Positions 25,616 to 34,031 of a stretch of DNA of 64,000 nucleotides are shown here, piece after piece. The notes under the pieces were generated by a model. It did not search any database and was not told the origin of the DNA. It saw only the letters and a program-made list of their open reading frames with translations. Position 1 is the stretch's first letter. Every line of letters starts with the position of its first letter. The stretch is taken from the NCBI GenBank assembly GCA_030601885.1, contig JAUWAU010000001.1, positions 1 to 64,000 on the forward strand, in the 5' to 3' direction. The stretch is from Armatimonadota bacterium (GTDB lineage Bacteria; Armatimonadota; Zipacnadia; JAUWAU01). Both the position numbers and the translations under genes were made by a program.

Positions 25616-26171
25616 CGGCGTCTCCTACGACGAAAAGCTTCTCGTGACGAAGGACATCAGTGAGGAAGTCGTGCTTTGCCGCCACTTTCCGGCGAAACTC
25701 CCGGAGTGGATATACGGTGGGGTTGATCTCACGCCCGAGCTGTTGCTGCGCCGGACGCAGCCGCCTGCAGATCTCTGCAAATGCCACGACTCCGATCACC
25801 ATGACGTCAATGTCGCTCTCTGGGCAAGCGTCTCCCCCCGCGAAGCTACCATAGACGAACGCCACCCGCACGCCATCAAGCCCCTGCAGCGCCGCTCTGA
25901 GCACGCCCACGAGCCCGACCGTCTTCAAGATCAGCCCCCGTATCTCCGGGAGTATCGGACAGGCCTCATTCAGGTGATAGTGAGTCTGACTGCCCCGCTG
26001 CTCGCGCGTGAGGATGCCTGCCTCTGTCATGCCGCGCAACTCGCGATGCACCGTACCCGGGCTTCCGCTAATGGCCCGTACGATTTCGCGCAGGTACAAC
26101 GACTCCCCCGGCCGAGAGACCAGGAGCGCAAGGATTGCCCGCCTGGTTTTCGGCATGAACAGCTCGATCAC
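25557..26171 (-). CDS. Winged-helix/nucleotidyltransferase protein (MNT-type antitoxin of a HEPN pair)
   Basis: 204 residues from GTG 26171 (GAGGGGG upstream); ATG 26156 is the alternative. Residues about 6-80 are a winged helix (KTRRAILALLVSRPGESLYL, GSPGTVHRELRGMTEAGIL). Residues about 100-190 are a minimal nucleotidyltransferase with FVYGSFAGGDACPESDIDVM, keeping the G-S...D-x-D catalytic core. In MNT-HEPN systems the transferase adenylylates and silences the HEPN RNase. Its gene precedes and overlaps the HEPN frame. Directly upstream is a four-half-site operator array, so it probably represses itself. Confidence 0.82.
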   Translation of the reverse strand: MIELFMPKTRRAILALLVSRPGESLYLREIVRAISGSPGTVHRELRGMTEAGILTREQRGSQTHYHLNEACPILPEIRGLILKTVGLVGVLRAALQGLDGVRVAFVYGSFAGGDACPESDIDVMVIGVVAFAEICRRLRPAQQQLGREINPTVYPLREFRRKVAAKHDFLTDVLRHEKLFVVGDADVLAELAWSGATEQPAANP

Positions 26172-26190
26172 GCCACGGCCCCCTCGGGAA

Positions 26191-26237
26191 GTACTCAATA
26201 CGAGTACAGTCGTACTCCAATCGAGTACGGTCGTCAA
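26191..26237 (-). promoter_or_regulatory. Promoter inside an array of four GAGTAC half-sites
   Basis: Plus-strand half-sites GTACTC (26191), GAGTAC (26202), GTACTC (26212) and GAGTAC (26223) alternate in orientation with start-to-start spacings of 11, 10 and 11 bases, about one helical turn each. On the minus strand TTGACG (26237-26232), 17 bases, TACGAC (26214-26209) gives a plausible promoter covered by three of the four sites. The array ends 20 bases before the GTG of the winged-helix gene. Confidence 0.65.
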
Positions 26238-26330
26238 GCGCGCAACCGCCACAACGGACCGCGCTTGTGGGCCCTCGGACGACCTCGAGACCGCGCTCCT
26301 TGCCGGACCGGAGCCGCCATTGGGCCCCCC

Positions 26331-27188
26331 TCAGGCAAGGCCGCCGGCCTGCCAGATCTTGTCCATGCCCTCGCCAACGGTCTTGGCCGCCTGGGCGGGC
26401 GGCATTTCCCTGAGCTCCTTCACGAACGGCTCCGGCGTCACGGGGGCGGTGCAGCCGATCTCGGCGAGGGCTTTGAGGAAGCCGGCAATGTCGATGACGC
26501 CGGTGGCGCCGGGTAGGCGCCGGACGCTGTCGATCTGCTCGTCCACCGCCACGCCGGCCGGTGCATCGTTCACGTGCACGTACACCACCTGCTCCGAGCG
26601 CAGGCTGCGGATCTGCTCGATGGTGCCGTGTGCCGTGTACCAGTGCCAGCAATCGAGCAAGAGCCCGACGTTACCGGTGCCGATCTCGTCGCACAACTCC
26701 AGCATTCCCGGCAGGTCGTGGATGAACTCGTGCTTGTGGCCGATTCGTGACGTCTTCGGAGCAACGAACTCGAGCCCCAGCCAACAGCCATGGTCGCGGA
26801 GGATCTCCGCGCAGCCGCGCAAGCGCCGGGCGTGCAGCTCGAAGTTTTCTTTGAAGGGAAGCTCGTCCGAAACCGGTCGCACCCACGTGGGCACGCGCGT
26901 GCAATCCAGAGCCTGGCCGATCTTGGCCAGCTCAGGGAGTTGCTGCAGCCCCTGCTGATGCGTCTCCTCGTCCTTGCGAAAGTCCACCGGCAGGCCCCAG
27001 CCGCCCATCCTCATGCCGGCGTCCGCGAACATGCGCTGGACCTCGTCAATTGACTTCTCCTTCGCGATGGAGCCCGCTTGCCGGACGTTCAGATCGATCC
27101 CCTCGAATCCTGCATCCTTGGCCAGGGGCAAGACCTCTGCCATGCTCCCCTTAATGCCGATCGCTCCCGGATTCATGTTGCGGAACAT
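26331..27188 (-). CDS. Sugar phosphate isomerase/epimerase-like TIM barrel
   Basis: 285 residues; ATG 27188 is chosen because GAGGAG lies 8 bases upstream (the track ATG at 27194 is too close). Xylose-isomerase-like fold: AGFEGIDLNVRQ, GLEFVAPKTSR (metal Glu), GLLLDCWHWY (Asp/His ligands), YVHVNDAP and TPEPFVKELRE. Such enzymes epimerise or isomerise keto-sugars and inositol derivatives; the substrate cannot be told. A second, different member is at 57302-58069. Confidence 0.82.
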   Translation of the reverse strand: MFRNMNPGAIGIKGSMAEVLPLAKDAGFEGIDLNVRQAGSIAKEKSIDEVQRMFADAGMRMGGWGLPVDFRKDEETHQQGLQQLPELAKIGQALDCTRVPTWVRPVSDELPFKENFELHARRLRGCAEILRDHGCWLGLEFVAPKTSRIGHKHEFIHDLPGMLELCDEIGTGNVGLLLDCWHWYTAHGTIEQIRSLRSEQVVYVHVNDAPAGVAVDEQIDSVRRLPGATGVIDIAGFLKALAEIGCTAPVTPEPFVKELREMPPAQAAKTVGEGMDKIWQAGGLA

Positions 27189-27316
27189 TGTCATAGCTCC
27201 TCAGACGGACGTGACGTGTGGAAGGGCTTGCGCCTACGAGCCTCAAACACTTCCCCGGTTGAGCCCTGGTGTCCTCCCACCGGCGTGGTAGGTGCGGCGG
27301 GGGGAGGCGGGGCAGC

Positions 27317-27790
27317 TCAGCGCAGGGCAAATTGCACGTAGAGGTTGATGGGCCAGGAGACGAGCAGGAGGGCAATGAGCGCTCTGAGTGGCCAGTAGCC
27401 GTGCCACCAGTGGGGCATCGGGACGGGATGGCCGAGCAGACGGCTTGCGCGGAAGGGGATTTGGGCCATGACGAAGACCGAGACTATTGGCCCCAGCACG
27501 TTCGCCCGCAGTGCAGCCAATAGCTCGCCGCGGGCGATGTGGCAGAAGCTGGTGCTCAATCCGCACAGCGGACACTTCAGGTGAGTCAGCAGCCGAAAGA
27601 AGCATGGAGGCAGAAACAGCTTCTCGTGCGTGCCGTAGCCTGCTTCAGCCGGCGCGAGGAGGATCGAGACGAGGATCACGGCAACGGCGCCGACGATCCA
27701 GAGCGTATCGTCCCACTTCTGGAAGCTCCACCTCGTTGTCAGCGAGCGCACCACGGCATGGATTATAGCGGGGCGCCGCTCCACGGTCAA
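27317..27790 (-). CDS. DUF2752 membrane protein
   Basis: 157 residues with three hydrophobic segments (DDTLWIVGAVAVILVSILLA, LGPIVSVFVMAQIPF, LRALIALLLVSWPINLYV). The family hallmark LKCPLCGLSTSFCHIARGE lies between the first two. Function unknown. Divergent from the CHASE2 kinase. Confidence 0.82.
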   Translation of the reverse strand: MTVERRPAIIHAVVRSLTTRWSFQKWDDTLWIVGAVAVILVSILLAPAEAGYGTHEKLFLPPCFFRLLTHLKCPLCGLSTSFCHIARGELLAALRANVLGPIVSVFVMAQIPFRASRLLGHPVPMPHWWHGYWPLRALIALLLVSWPINLYVQFALR

Positions 27791-27860
27791 CCGTGACGCA
27801 ATGGCCCCGTGTGGATGGCCCGGGGCGACTCCCAGGGCGCTCCCGCGCCAAATTACGTGA

Positions 27861-27912
27861 TTATTCCTGGCACCGACCCACGGTATATTGACCTCAGCGA
27901 CGAGGTGCCAGG
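27861..27912 (+). promoter_or_regulatory. Candidate promoter flanked by a 9-bp inverted repeat, upstream of the CHASE2 kinase
   Basis: TTATTC (27861), 17 bases, TATATT (27884) lies in an AT-rich island. CCTGGCACC (27866-27874) and GGTGCCAGG (27904-27912) are perfect inverted copies bracketing the -10. They could be operator halves or a hairpin near the 5' end. The -35 is weak. About 120 bases before the kinase ATG. Confidence 0.4.
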
Positions 27913-28035
27913 GCCCTCCGGAGCCCGATGGCTGAGGGGCGCGCGTTCACGCGCGTCCGCTGAGCATCAGCCATCAACAATTACCCGGCAAGCACCTCGC
28001 GGGCAGAGCGCCCGCTGATCAGTGGCTATTGTGGT

Positions 28036-30843
28036 ATGGAGAGACGAGGCTTCCATCTGCGATGTCTGAGAGGCGCCGCCATCGGACTCGGCGTCGGCCT
28101 CCTGGTCGCCGTTGGCGCGTGGCTGGGAGTATTCCGCGGCATCGACGCAGTGACGCTGGACTGGCTCTTCAGGCTGCGCGGGCCGCGTGCCACTCATGGG
28201 CACATCGTGATCGTGAACACCGACGATGGCTCGGAGGCCCCGCCCGGGCCTCGCCCTCCATCCGCCCGACAATGCCTGGAGTTGCTGCAGTGCGTCGGCG
28301 GAGCCAGGGCTCTGGTCATCGGCTTCGCTGAGCCCCTCGCCACGGCGTCCGCCACCCCGGCGGCAGCCCGCGACACGGCCCTGCTGGCCGAGGCCATAGC
28401 GCGAACCCCTAACGTCGTGCTGGGACTGCCTCATCGGCGCATCAGTGCTCCGAGCCATCTGCAGCGGTCGCCACCGGCGGCCCTTGTGGCTGAGGCGCGC
28501 ACTGTGGGGCACACCGTGCTGGACGCGGACGCCGACGGCGTCGTGCGCCGCGTGCCACTCGTGGTCACGCATCCGGACGGACGTGAGGTGGCCTTTGGTC
28601 TGCAGGTGGTCGCGGCTGCTCTGGGCATCTCACGCGACGAGCCGGTCGTGGTCACGGACGCAGCAAGGGCGGCAGCCTACGGCCTTCTCCGAATACCGGT
28701 GGCGCGTGGCGGCCGCATGCTGATCAATTACGTCGGGCCGGCGCAAACCTTCCACACGGTTCCCGCCACCCGACTGCTCAGCGAACCCGTGCTTGCGCAG
28801 AACTACAGCGGCAAGATCGTACTCATTGGCTCGCTCAGTGATACGGTGCGCACGCCATATGCCAGAGCCGATGAGGGCCCCATGCCTCGAGTCGAACTGC
28901 ATGCCAACGTCGTTGCTACCATCATGAACGCCGCGTTTCTGGCCGAGGCCGGGCCGCTCGCTTGCGTGGGTGGCATAGTGCTCCTGGGGGTGCTCCTCGG
29001 TGCTGCCGTGCCAAACCTGCGCACGAGCGACAAGGCGGTCCTGACGCTCGGGCTGCTGGCCTTGGCTGTTGGGCTCGCGCTGTTGCTGTTCGCCTACGGC
29101 GGATTCTTCCTTCGCGTGGTGCCGCTGCTGACCGTGCTCGGGCTGACGTACGTTGCCGTCAGTCTGCACGAGTTGTGGCGCGCCAACGCGCTGATCAACG
29201 CGGAGATGCAGACGCTCCTGTCGGACGGTCACATCGCCGGCGCCGGAGACTACGAGTGCTCGGACGCGCCGTTACTGGCGGCGATGTCGTCCCTGGCCGC
29301 CACTCTACGGGTGGCTGCCTTTTCGCTTTCCGTCCCGGGCTTTCGGGACAAAGGAAACGTCATCGCCTATCGCCACGGCACCGAGCCCCGGGCGCGCGGC
29401 GCGTATTTGAGTCGCTTGGACGCCGGCGTGTGGGAGGCCATTCATTCGGGGCAGGCCGTGCTCATCGACTCGCCCCACGACTCGGTCACAGCGGCCTTAG
29501 AGTTGGACGGAGCATGCCAGCGCGCGGTGTACATTCCGCTGTCGAACAATGGGGACGTTGAGGCGGTGTTGGGGCTGTATCAGCAGGACGCCGAGCCGCT
29601 TACCGACGAACAGCTTCTCATAGCCGCCGAAGCCATGGAGCAGGCTCTTGCCGCTCGAATGCGCAACGACCTGTACGACAATGTCCGCGGGGGGCCCGAG
29701 TCAGGCCCCTTCTCTGACCAGAACCTCGAGCGCCGCCTCGCCGCCCTATCCGCTATTCGTACCACCACCGCAGAACAACGTGCCGCTGCCGAAGCAGTGC
29801 TGGCCAGTGTCAGCGACGGGGTGGTCATGTTCGACGTGGCGGGCCGGCCAATGACGTGGAATCCGACGGCGCTGGAGATGATCGGCACCACGGACGAGGA
29901 TCTCAGCCAAAACAGCTTCGTCCCGTTTATGACAGATACGGCACGCCTGACTCCCCAGCGTGCCTCCGAGATGCTGGTGGAGCTTTTCGCCCGCGCGGAC
30001 ACGTCGTCGGCCGAGGTGGACATGGCCGCGACGGGTCGTAGCTGTCTCATCACCGCCAACCGAGTGCCGGCGGATCTGGAGAAAAAGCCCATCGGCATCG
30101 TCGTCACCATTGTTGATGTGACCGACTTCAAGGCGGCGGCGCGTATGAAGGACGAGCTCATGTCGATAGCGACGCACGAGCTGCGCACCCCGCTCACCGC
30201 TATTCTCGGCTACGCGGAGCTGCTCAACGACGGACCCGTGGACAACGAAACGCTTGGCAGAAGCGCCGACGTAATCCTGCGGCAGGCGGCGCACCTATCC
30301 AGCATGATCGATGGCTTCCTCGACATCAGTCGTCTGGAATCGGGCCGCGAAGAGCTTAATCTGGAGCGCGTTGACGTGCCCGGGTTGGCCCGGGGCTGTC
30401 TCCACGCCCTGCGCCCGACGGCCGCCGCTAAGAGTATCGTCATGAGAGCACATCAGCTCGGCAACTGCCCTCCGGCCCTGGCGGACCGGCGACAGATAGA
30501 ACGCGTCATGAACAACCTCGTCGGCAACGCCATCAAGTACAGCCCCGAGGGTTCCGAAGTCGATGTCGTTGTGCAGGCGCAGAACGGCCAAATAAAGGTC
30601 AGTGTCACTGATACCGGTCGTGGCATAGACAAGGACGAGCTATCCCACATTTTCGAGAAGTTCTACCGTGGCCGAGGGCCCAGCATGGGCGAGGTTCGCG
30701 GCACGGGCTTAGGCCTTTCCCTGGTGAAGCTCATTGTGGAAAGCCACGGAGGCGAGGTGGGGGTCGAAAGCGAGCCGGGCGAGGGCAGCACCTTCTCCTT
30801 TACGCTCCCGGTCGCCGGAGGCTATCGTCACTACGCTCCGTGA
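28036..30843 (+). CDS. CHASE2-GAF-PAS membrane histidine kinase
   Basis: 935 residues. An N-terminal TM (GAAIGLGVGLLVAVGAWLG) is followed by an extracytoplasmic CHASE2 domain (VTLDWLFRLRGP, FSGKIVLIGS-like YSGKIVLIGSLSDTV). Three TM helices lie at about 305-380, then a GAF-like region (about 390-545), a PAS domain (about 570-690, VLASVSDGVVMFDVAGRPMT), HisKA with MSIATHELRTPLTAILGY (His714) and HATPase_c (NNLVGNAIKYS, VTDTGRGIDKDEL, GTGLGLSLVKLIVESHGG). Complete kinase with all catalytic boxes. The REC-GAF gene follows 138 bases downstream and is the likely partner. Confidence 0.9.
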   Translation: MERRGFHLRCLRGAAIGLGVGLLVAVGAWLGVFRGIDAVTLDWLFRLRGPRATHGHIVIVNTDDGSEAPPGPRPPSARQCLELLQCVGGARALVIGFAEPLATASATPAAARDTALLAEAIARTPNVVLGLPHRRISAPSHLQRSPPAALVAEARTVGHTVLDADADGVVRRVPLVVTHPDGREVAFGLQVVAAALGISRDEPVVVTDAARAAAYGLLRIPVARGGRMLINYVGPAQTFHTVPATRLLSEPVLAQNYSGKIVLIGSLSDTVRTPYARADEGPMPRVELHANVVATIMNAAFLAEAGPLACVGGIVLLGVLLGAAVPNLRTSDKAVLTLGLLALAVGLALLLFAYGGFFLRVVPLLTVLGLTYVAVSLHELWRANALINAEMQTLLSDGHIAGAGDYECSDAPLLAAMSSLAATLRVAAFSLSVPGFRDKGNVIAYRHGTEPRARGAYLSRLDAGVWEAIHSGQAVLIDSPHDSVTAALELDGACQRAVYIPLSNNGDVEAVLGLYQQDAEPLTDEQLLIAAEAMEQALAARMRNDLYDNVRGGPESGPFSDQNLERRLAALSAIRTTTAEQRAAAEAVLASVSDGVVMFDVAGRPMTWNPTALEMIGTTDEDLSQNSFVPFMTDTARLTPQRASEMLVELFARADTSSAEVDMAATGRSCLITANRVPADLEKKPIGIVVTIVDVTDFKAAARMKDELMSIATHELRTPLTAILGYAELLNDGPVDNETLGRSADVILRQAAHLSSMIDGFLDISRLESGREELNLERVDVPGLARGCLHALRPTAAAKSIVMRAHQLGNCPPALADRRQIERVMNNLVGNAIKYSPEGSEVDVVVQAQNGQIKVSVTDTGRGIDKDELSHIFEKFYRGRGPSMGEVRGTGLGLSLVKLIVESHGGEVGVESEPGEGSTFSFTLPVAGGYRHYAP

Positions 30844-30981
30844 CCGCCCCCTGAAGTTGGCGCCCCGTGTGACTCCAGTGCTCCGATTTCCCCAATTGCG
30901 GCTCTGTGGGCGTTGACACTCACGCCATCCTGCTTTACCATTTCGCCGGGGCGGCACGCAGCTCCGACGGGAGGCAGTGGA

Positions 30982-32001
30982 ATGGCTCACGGTGAACGAG
31001 TGCTGCTCGTCTCAGAGGATGACGGTCTGCGGCGGCTTTGCCATGATACCTTGGCGGGTCAAGGTTACGAGGCCACCGAGGCGCAGGATGGGAAGGCGGC
31101 GCGCCGACTGATCGCCACGGAGACGTTCAGCATCGCTTTAGTAGATCTAATCTTGCCCGACGCACACGGCGCGGACATCGTGCGCGATATCAAGGAGGCC
31201 AGCCCGGATAGCTGCACCATTGTCATTGCTGAGTTCGCGGCGCTTGACTCGGCGATGACAGCGCTCGACGCCGGCGCCTACGACTATCTGCGCAAGCCAA
31301 TAGACATGATCGACCTCGTGCGCGTCGTTAATCGGGCCAGTGACGCCGTACGGCTCCAGAGGCACCAACGCGAGCTGCAGGAGAGCCTCGAGCACGCCAA
31401 TGCGAAGCTGCAGGAGAAGGAGCAGCGGCTCCGTGAGCATCTCCAGTGCACCGCCGACGATATGAGCGCGCTCGTCGCTCTGGGCAAACGGCTCGGGTCA
31501 CAACCGGATCCCAGGAGCATGCTCACACACATCCTCGATGCCGCTCTGCAACTCGCACAGGTCGCAGGATGCGCTCTGTTCGTTCGCGACCCCGACAAGC
31601 AGGAGTTCGTGGAGTTGCTTTCACGGGGCGATGGCGCACGTCAGATCGAATCGGCTCGGATCCCAGCGGATCAGGGTCTGCTGGGAGCGATGTCTGATGC
31701 GCGCACGGCCGTGACCGAAAACGACCTGCTCGTGAGCCAGCGCCAGGGCGACGAGCCGCTTCGGGAGCTGGGGGTATCCTCGGCATTGGCCGCGCCGCTG
31801 ATGCTCCGCGATGTCGTCTGCGGCTGTCTGCTACTGCTCAACAAGCACGACGGCAACTTCACCCCCGAAGACGCCACCATTGTCTCCGTGCTGGCTCGCG
31901 AGGCGGCGCCTGCCGTGGCTTCGCTGCACACACCCTCCAGCGCGGCGCATTCCGACGGCGAAGAGTTCGTCTCGATGGACGACTTGACGCGGGACACGTA
32001 G
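30982..32001 (+). CDS. Response regulator: receiver plus GAF domain
   Basis: 339 residues from ATG 30982 (GGGAGG 7 bases before). The receiver has acidic D13/D14, phosphoacceptor D55 (ALVDLILPD) and K105 (YLRKPID). The conserved switch Thr/Ser after beta-4 is Ala (TIVIAEF), which may alter the switch. A coiled coil (about 125-160, ELQESLEHANAKLQEKEQRL) leads to a GAF domain (about 165-315). There is no DNA-binding or enzymatic output, so signal passes by protein interaction or ligand sensing. Probable partner of the upstream kinase. Confidence 0.85.
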   Translation: MAHGERVLLVSEDDGLRRLCHDTLAGQGYEATEAQDGKAARRLIATETFSIALVDLILPDAHGADIVRDIKEASPDSCTIVIAEFAALDSAMTALDAGAYDYLRKPIDMIDLVRVVNRASDAVRLQRHQRELQESLEHANAKLQEKEQRLREHLQCTADDMSALVALGKRLGSQPDPRSMLTHILDAALQLAQVAGCALFVRDPDKQEFVELLSRGDGARQIESARIPADQGLLGAMSDARTAVTENDLLVSQRQGDEPLRELGVSSALAAPLMLRDVVCGCLLLLNKHDGNFTPEDATIVSVLAREAAPAVASLHTPSSAAHSDGEEFVSMDDLTRDT

Positions 32002-32607
32002 GCAGTATGCAATTGGTAGGCCGTCAGTGACGGGAAGGCGCTACCGCGAAGATTTCGCCGGGATCTCTCCCCGAAACTCACCGGGTGCCGCAGCGCGGCA
32101 CGACACCTGCTCCACACCGTCTCCCCCGTTGGCCCCTGATGACTACGTCTGGTCACCCTGGTAGCGACGCGCTCAAGCACACGCTCGCACATGCCGAAAA
32201 GGCAGTTGCACTGGCGCAGCCACTGCCGCCGGGGTGGGGAGGGACTGTGGGCTTCGCGACGCGCCCCAGCTCGCAGTGAGCTGACGAGTGTGTGGACGGG
32301 CACGCGGAACCACAAGAGCCCGAAAGCACCCTCTCTCCCGAGGGCACATGGCGCACCGCCGCCTGCAGCACTTCGCGGCAGCGCCGCCGCGGCGCCCGTC
32401 CACGCCTTTCGACCCATCCCAACACCATGCCACATGTCAGTGATCAGTGCCCGGTAATCAGTGGTTAGTGTCGGCCAAGCGTCCCTGGGCCTCCGGCCGG
32501 GATGCGGCAGCTCGGTGAGTCCGTGGCCGCCCGTGCCCCGCATCGCGCGCTGGGCCGCACACCTGCGCAGCACCGATCCACTGACCACTGCGGCGGGGGA
32601 CCCGGCG
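32002..32607. other. Intergenic region of 600 bases between convergent genes
   Basis: No credible gene: short frames lack ribosome sites and homology-like features. Contains two degenerate TGACCAC-type repeats (32436-32473 and 32578-32590). The right end abuts the lpdA stop. No obvious terminator. Confidence 0.5.
32436..32473. repeat. Degenerate GTCAGTG/GTGGTTAG repeat
   Basis: GTCAGTGATCAGTGCCC, then AATCAGTGGTTAGTG: minus-strand version of the TGACCAC family. A shorter copy (CCACTGACCACTG) is at 32578-32590. Confidence 0.55.
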
Positions 32608-34017
32608 CTAGGCGCCGTGTATGGCCCATCCACCTGCGCTGCGCGCGGCTTCCATTACCGCCTCTGATAGGGTCGGATGCGGGTGCACGATCGTTCCCAG
32701 TTCCCTGTCGGTGGCCTCCAGAGTCATGGCGACGCCGCACTCGACGATGAGCTCCGTCGCATTGGGCCCGACGATGTGGACGCCGAGGATCTCCCCGTGC
32801 TTCGCGTCCGCTACCAGCTTCACCAGTCCCTCTCGCTCACCCAATGCAACCGCCTTGCCGTTCGCCAGAAAGCGGAACTGGCCGATTCGCACATCGTGCC
32901 CGGCTTCGCGGGCCTGCTTCTCGGTCATGCCGACGGCGCCCACTTCCGGCTGACAATACACACACGACGGTATCTTCTCGTATTCCAGCTCCGGCACGGC
33001 GTTGCCGGCAATGGTCTCGGCGACCATGATCCCCTCGGCCGAGGCGACGTGCGCCAGCGGCAGTCGGCCCACCACGTCGCCAATGGCATAGATACTGGGG
33101 ATGGTGGTCTGCATCTTCGAGCCCACCTTGATCCCCTGCTTCCCAACCTCAACACCGACTGCCGGCAAGCCCAGATCGGCAGTGATGGGCTCTCGTCCCA
33201 CAGCCACGAGCACTTTCTCAACGTCAAGCACCTGCGAGGAGTCGTCGGACAGGGTGACACTCACCCGCGCGCCCCGGCCTCCGCACTCCACGCTCTCCAC
33301 GCGCGCGTTCGTAAACACCTTGACGCCGCGGCGACGGAGCGCACGCTCGATCTCGGTGGAGACCATCTCGTCCTGGAGGGGCAGAACGGCCGGCAGCAGC
33401 TCGATGATCGTGACCTCGGCACCAAAGCAGCGCAGCATGTAGGCGAACTCGACGCCGACATAGCCGGCGCCGATGATGGTGATCGACTGTGGGACTGCAT
33501 CTAGCTCAAGGCCCTCGTCGCTGGTGATGACGACCTCGCCGTCGATGTCCAGGCCGGGCAGGCTTCGCGGCTTCGAGCCGGTGGCGATGATGATGTGCTC
33601 GCACGGCATCGTGCGCTCCACCTGTCCGTCGCCGTCTCGGACGCGGATGGCCTTCGGCCCGGCCAGAGAGCCGCGCCCGATGACCAACTCCACGTTGTTG
33701 TGGCGCAGTAGGCCTTCCGTGCCGCGGTGAAGCCGGCTGACGACGGCCTCCTTGTGGGCCATCGCGCTGCCCATGTCGAAGGTCACGCCCTCGGAGTGCA
33801 CGCCGAACTGGTCCCCATTGCGGGCGAACTCCATCAACTCAGCGCTCCGGAGCAGCGCCTTCGAGGGGATGCAGCCCTGGTGCAAACACACGCCACCGAC
33901 TTTTGCCTTCTCCACCACCACCGTGCGCAGTCCGAGCTGCGCTGCACGCACGGCGGCAACGTACCCGCCTGGGCCGCCGCCGATGATGCCGACGTCGTAG
34001 GTACTCTCGCTGGCCAT
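32608..34017 (-). CDS. lpdA: Dihydrolipoyl dehydrogenase (E3)
   Basis: Reoxidises dihydrolipoamide of the E2 subunit with NAD+. 469 residues from ATG 34017 (AGGGAG upstream). FAD-binding GIIGGGPGGYVAAVRAAQLG; redox disulfide C44-x4-C49 (GGVCLHQGCIPSKALL); NAD-binding IIGAGYVGVEFAYML; C-terminal active-site HPHPTLSEAVMEAA with the His-Glu dyad. Last gene of the dehydrogenase cluster, 14 bases after E2. Confidence 0.95.
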   Translation of the reverse strand: MASESTYDVGIIGGGPGGYVAAVRAAQLGLRTVVVEKAKVGGVCLHQGCIPSKALLRSAELMEFARNGDQFGVHSEGVTFDMGSAMAHKEAVVSRLHRGTEGLLRHNNVELVIGRGSLAGPKAIRVRDGDGQVERTMPCEHIIIATGSKPRSLPGLDIDGEVVITSDEGLELDAVPQSITIIGAGYVGVEFAYMLRCFGAEVTIIELLPAVLPLQDEMVSTEIERALRRRGVKVFTNARVESVECGGRGARVSVTLSDDSSQVLDVEKVLVAVGREPITADLGLPAVGVEVGKQGIKVGSKMQTTIPSIYAIGDVVGRLPLAHVASAEGIMVAETIAGNAVPELEYEKIPSCVYCQPEVGAVGMTEKQAREAGHDVRIGQFRFLANGKAVALGEREGLVKLVADAKHGEILGVHIVGPNATELIVECGVAMTLEATDRELGTIVHPHPTLSEAVMEAARSAGGWAIHGA

Positions 34018-34031
34018 TATCCGCTGCTCCC

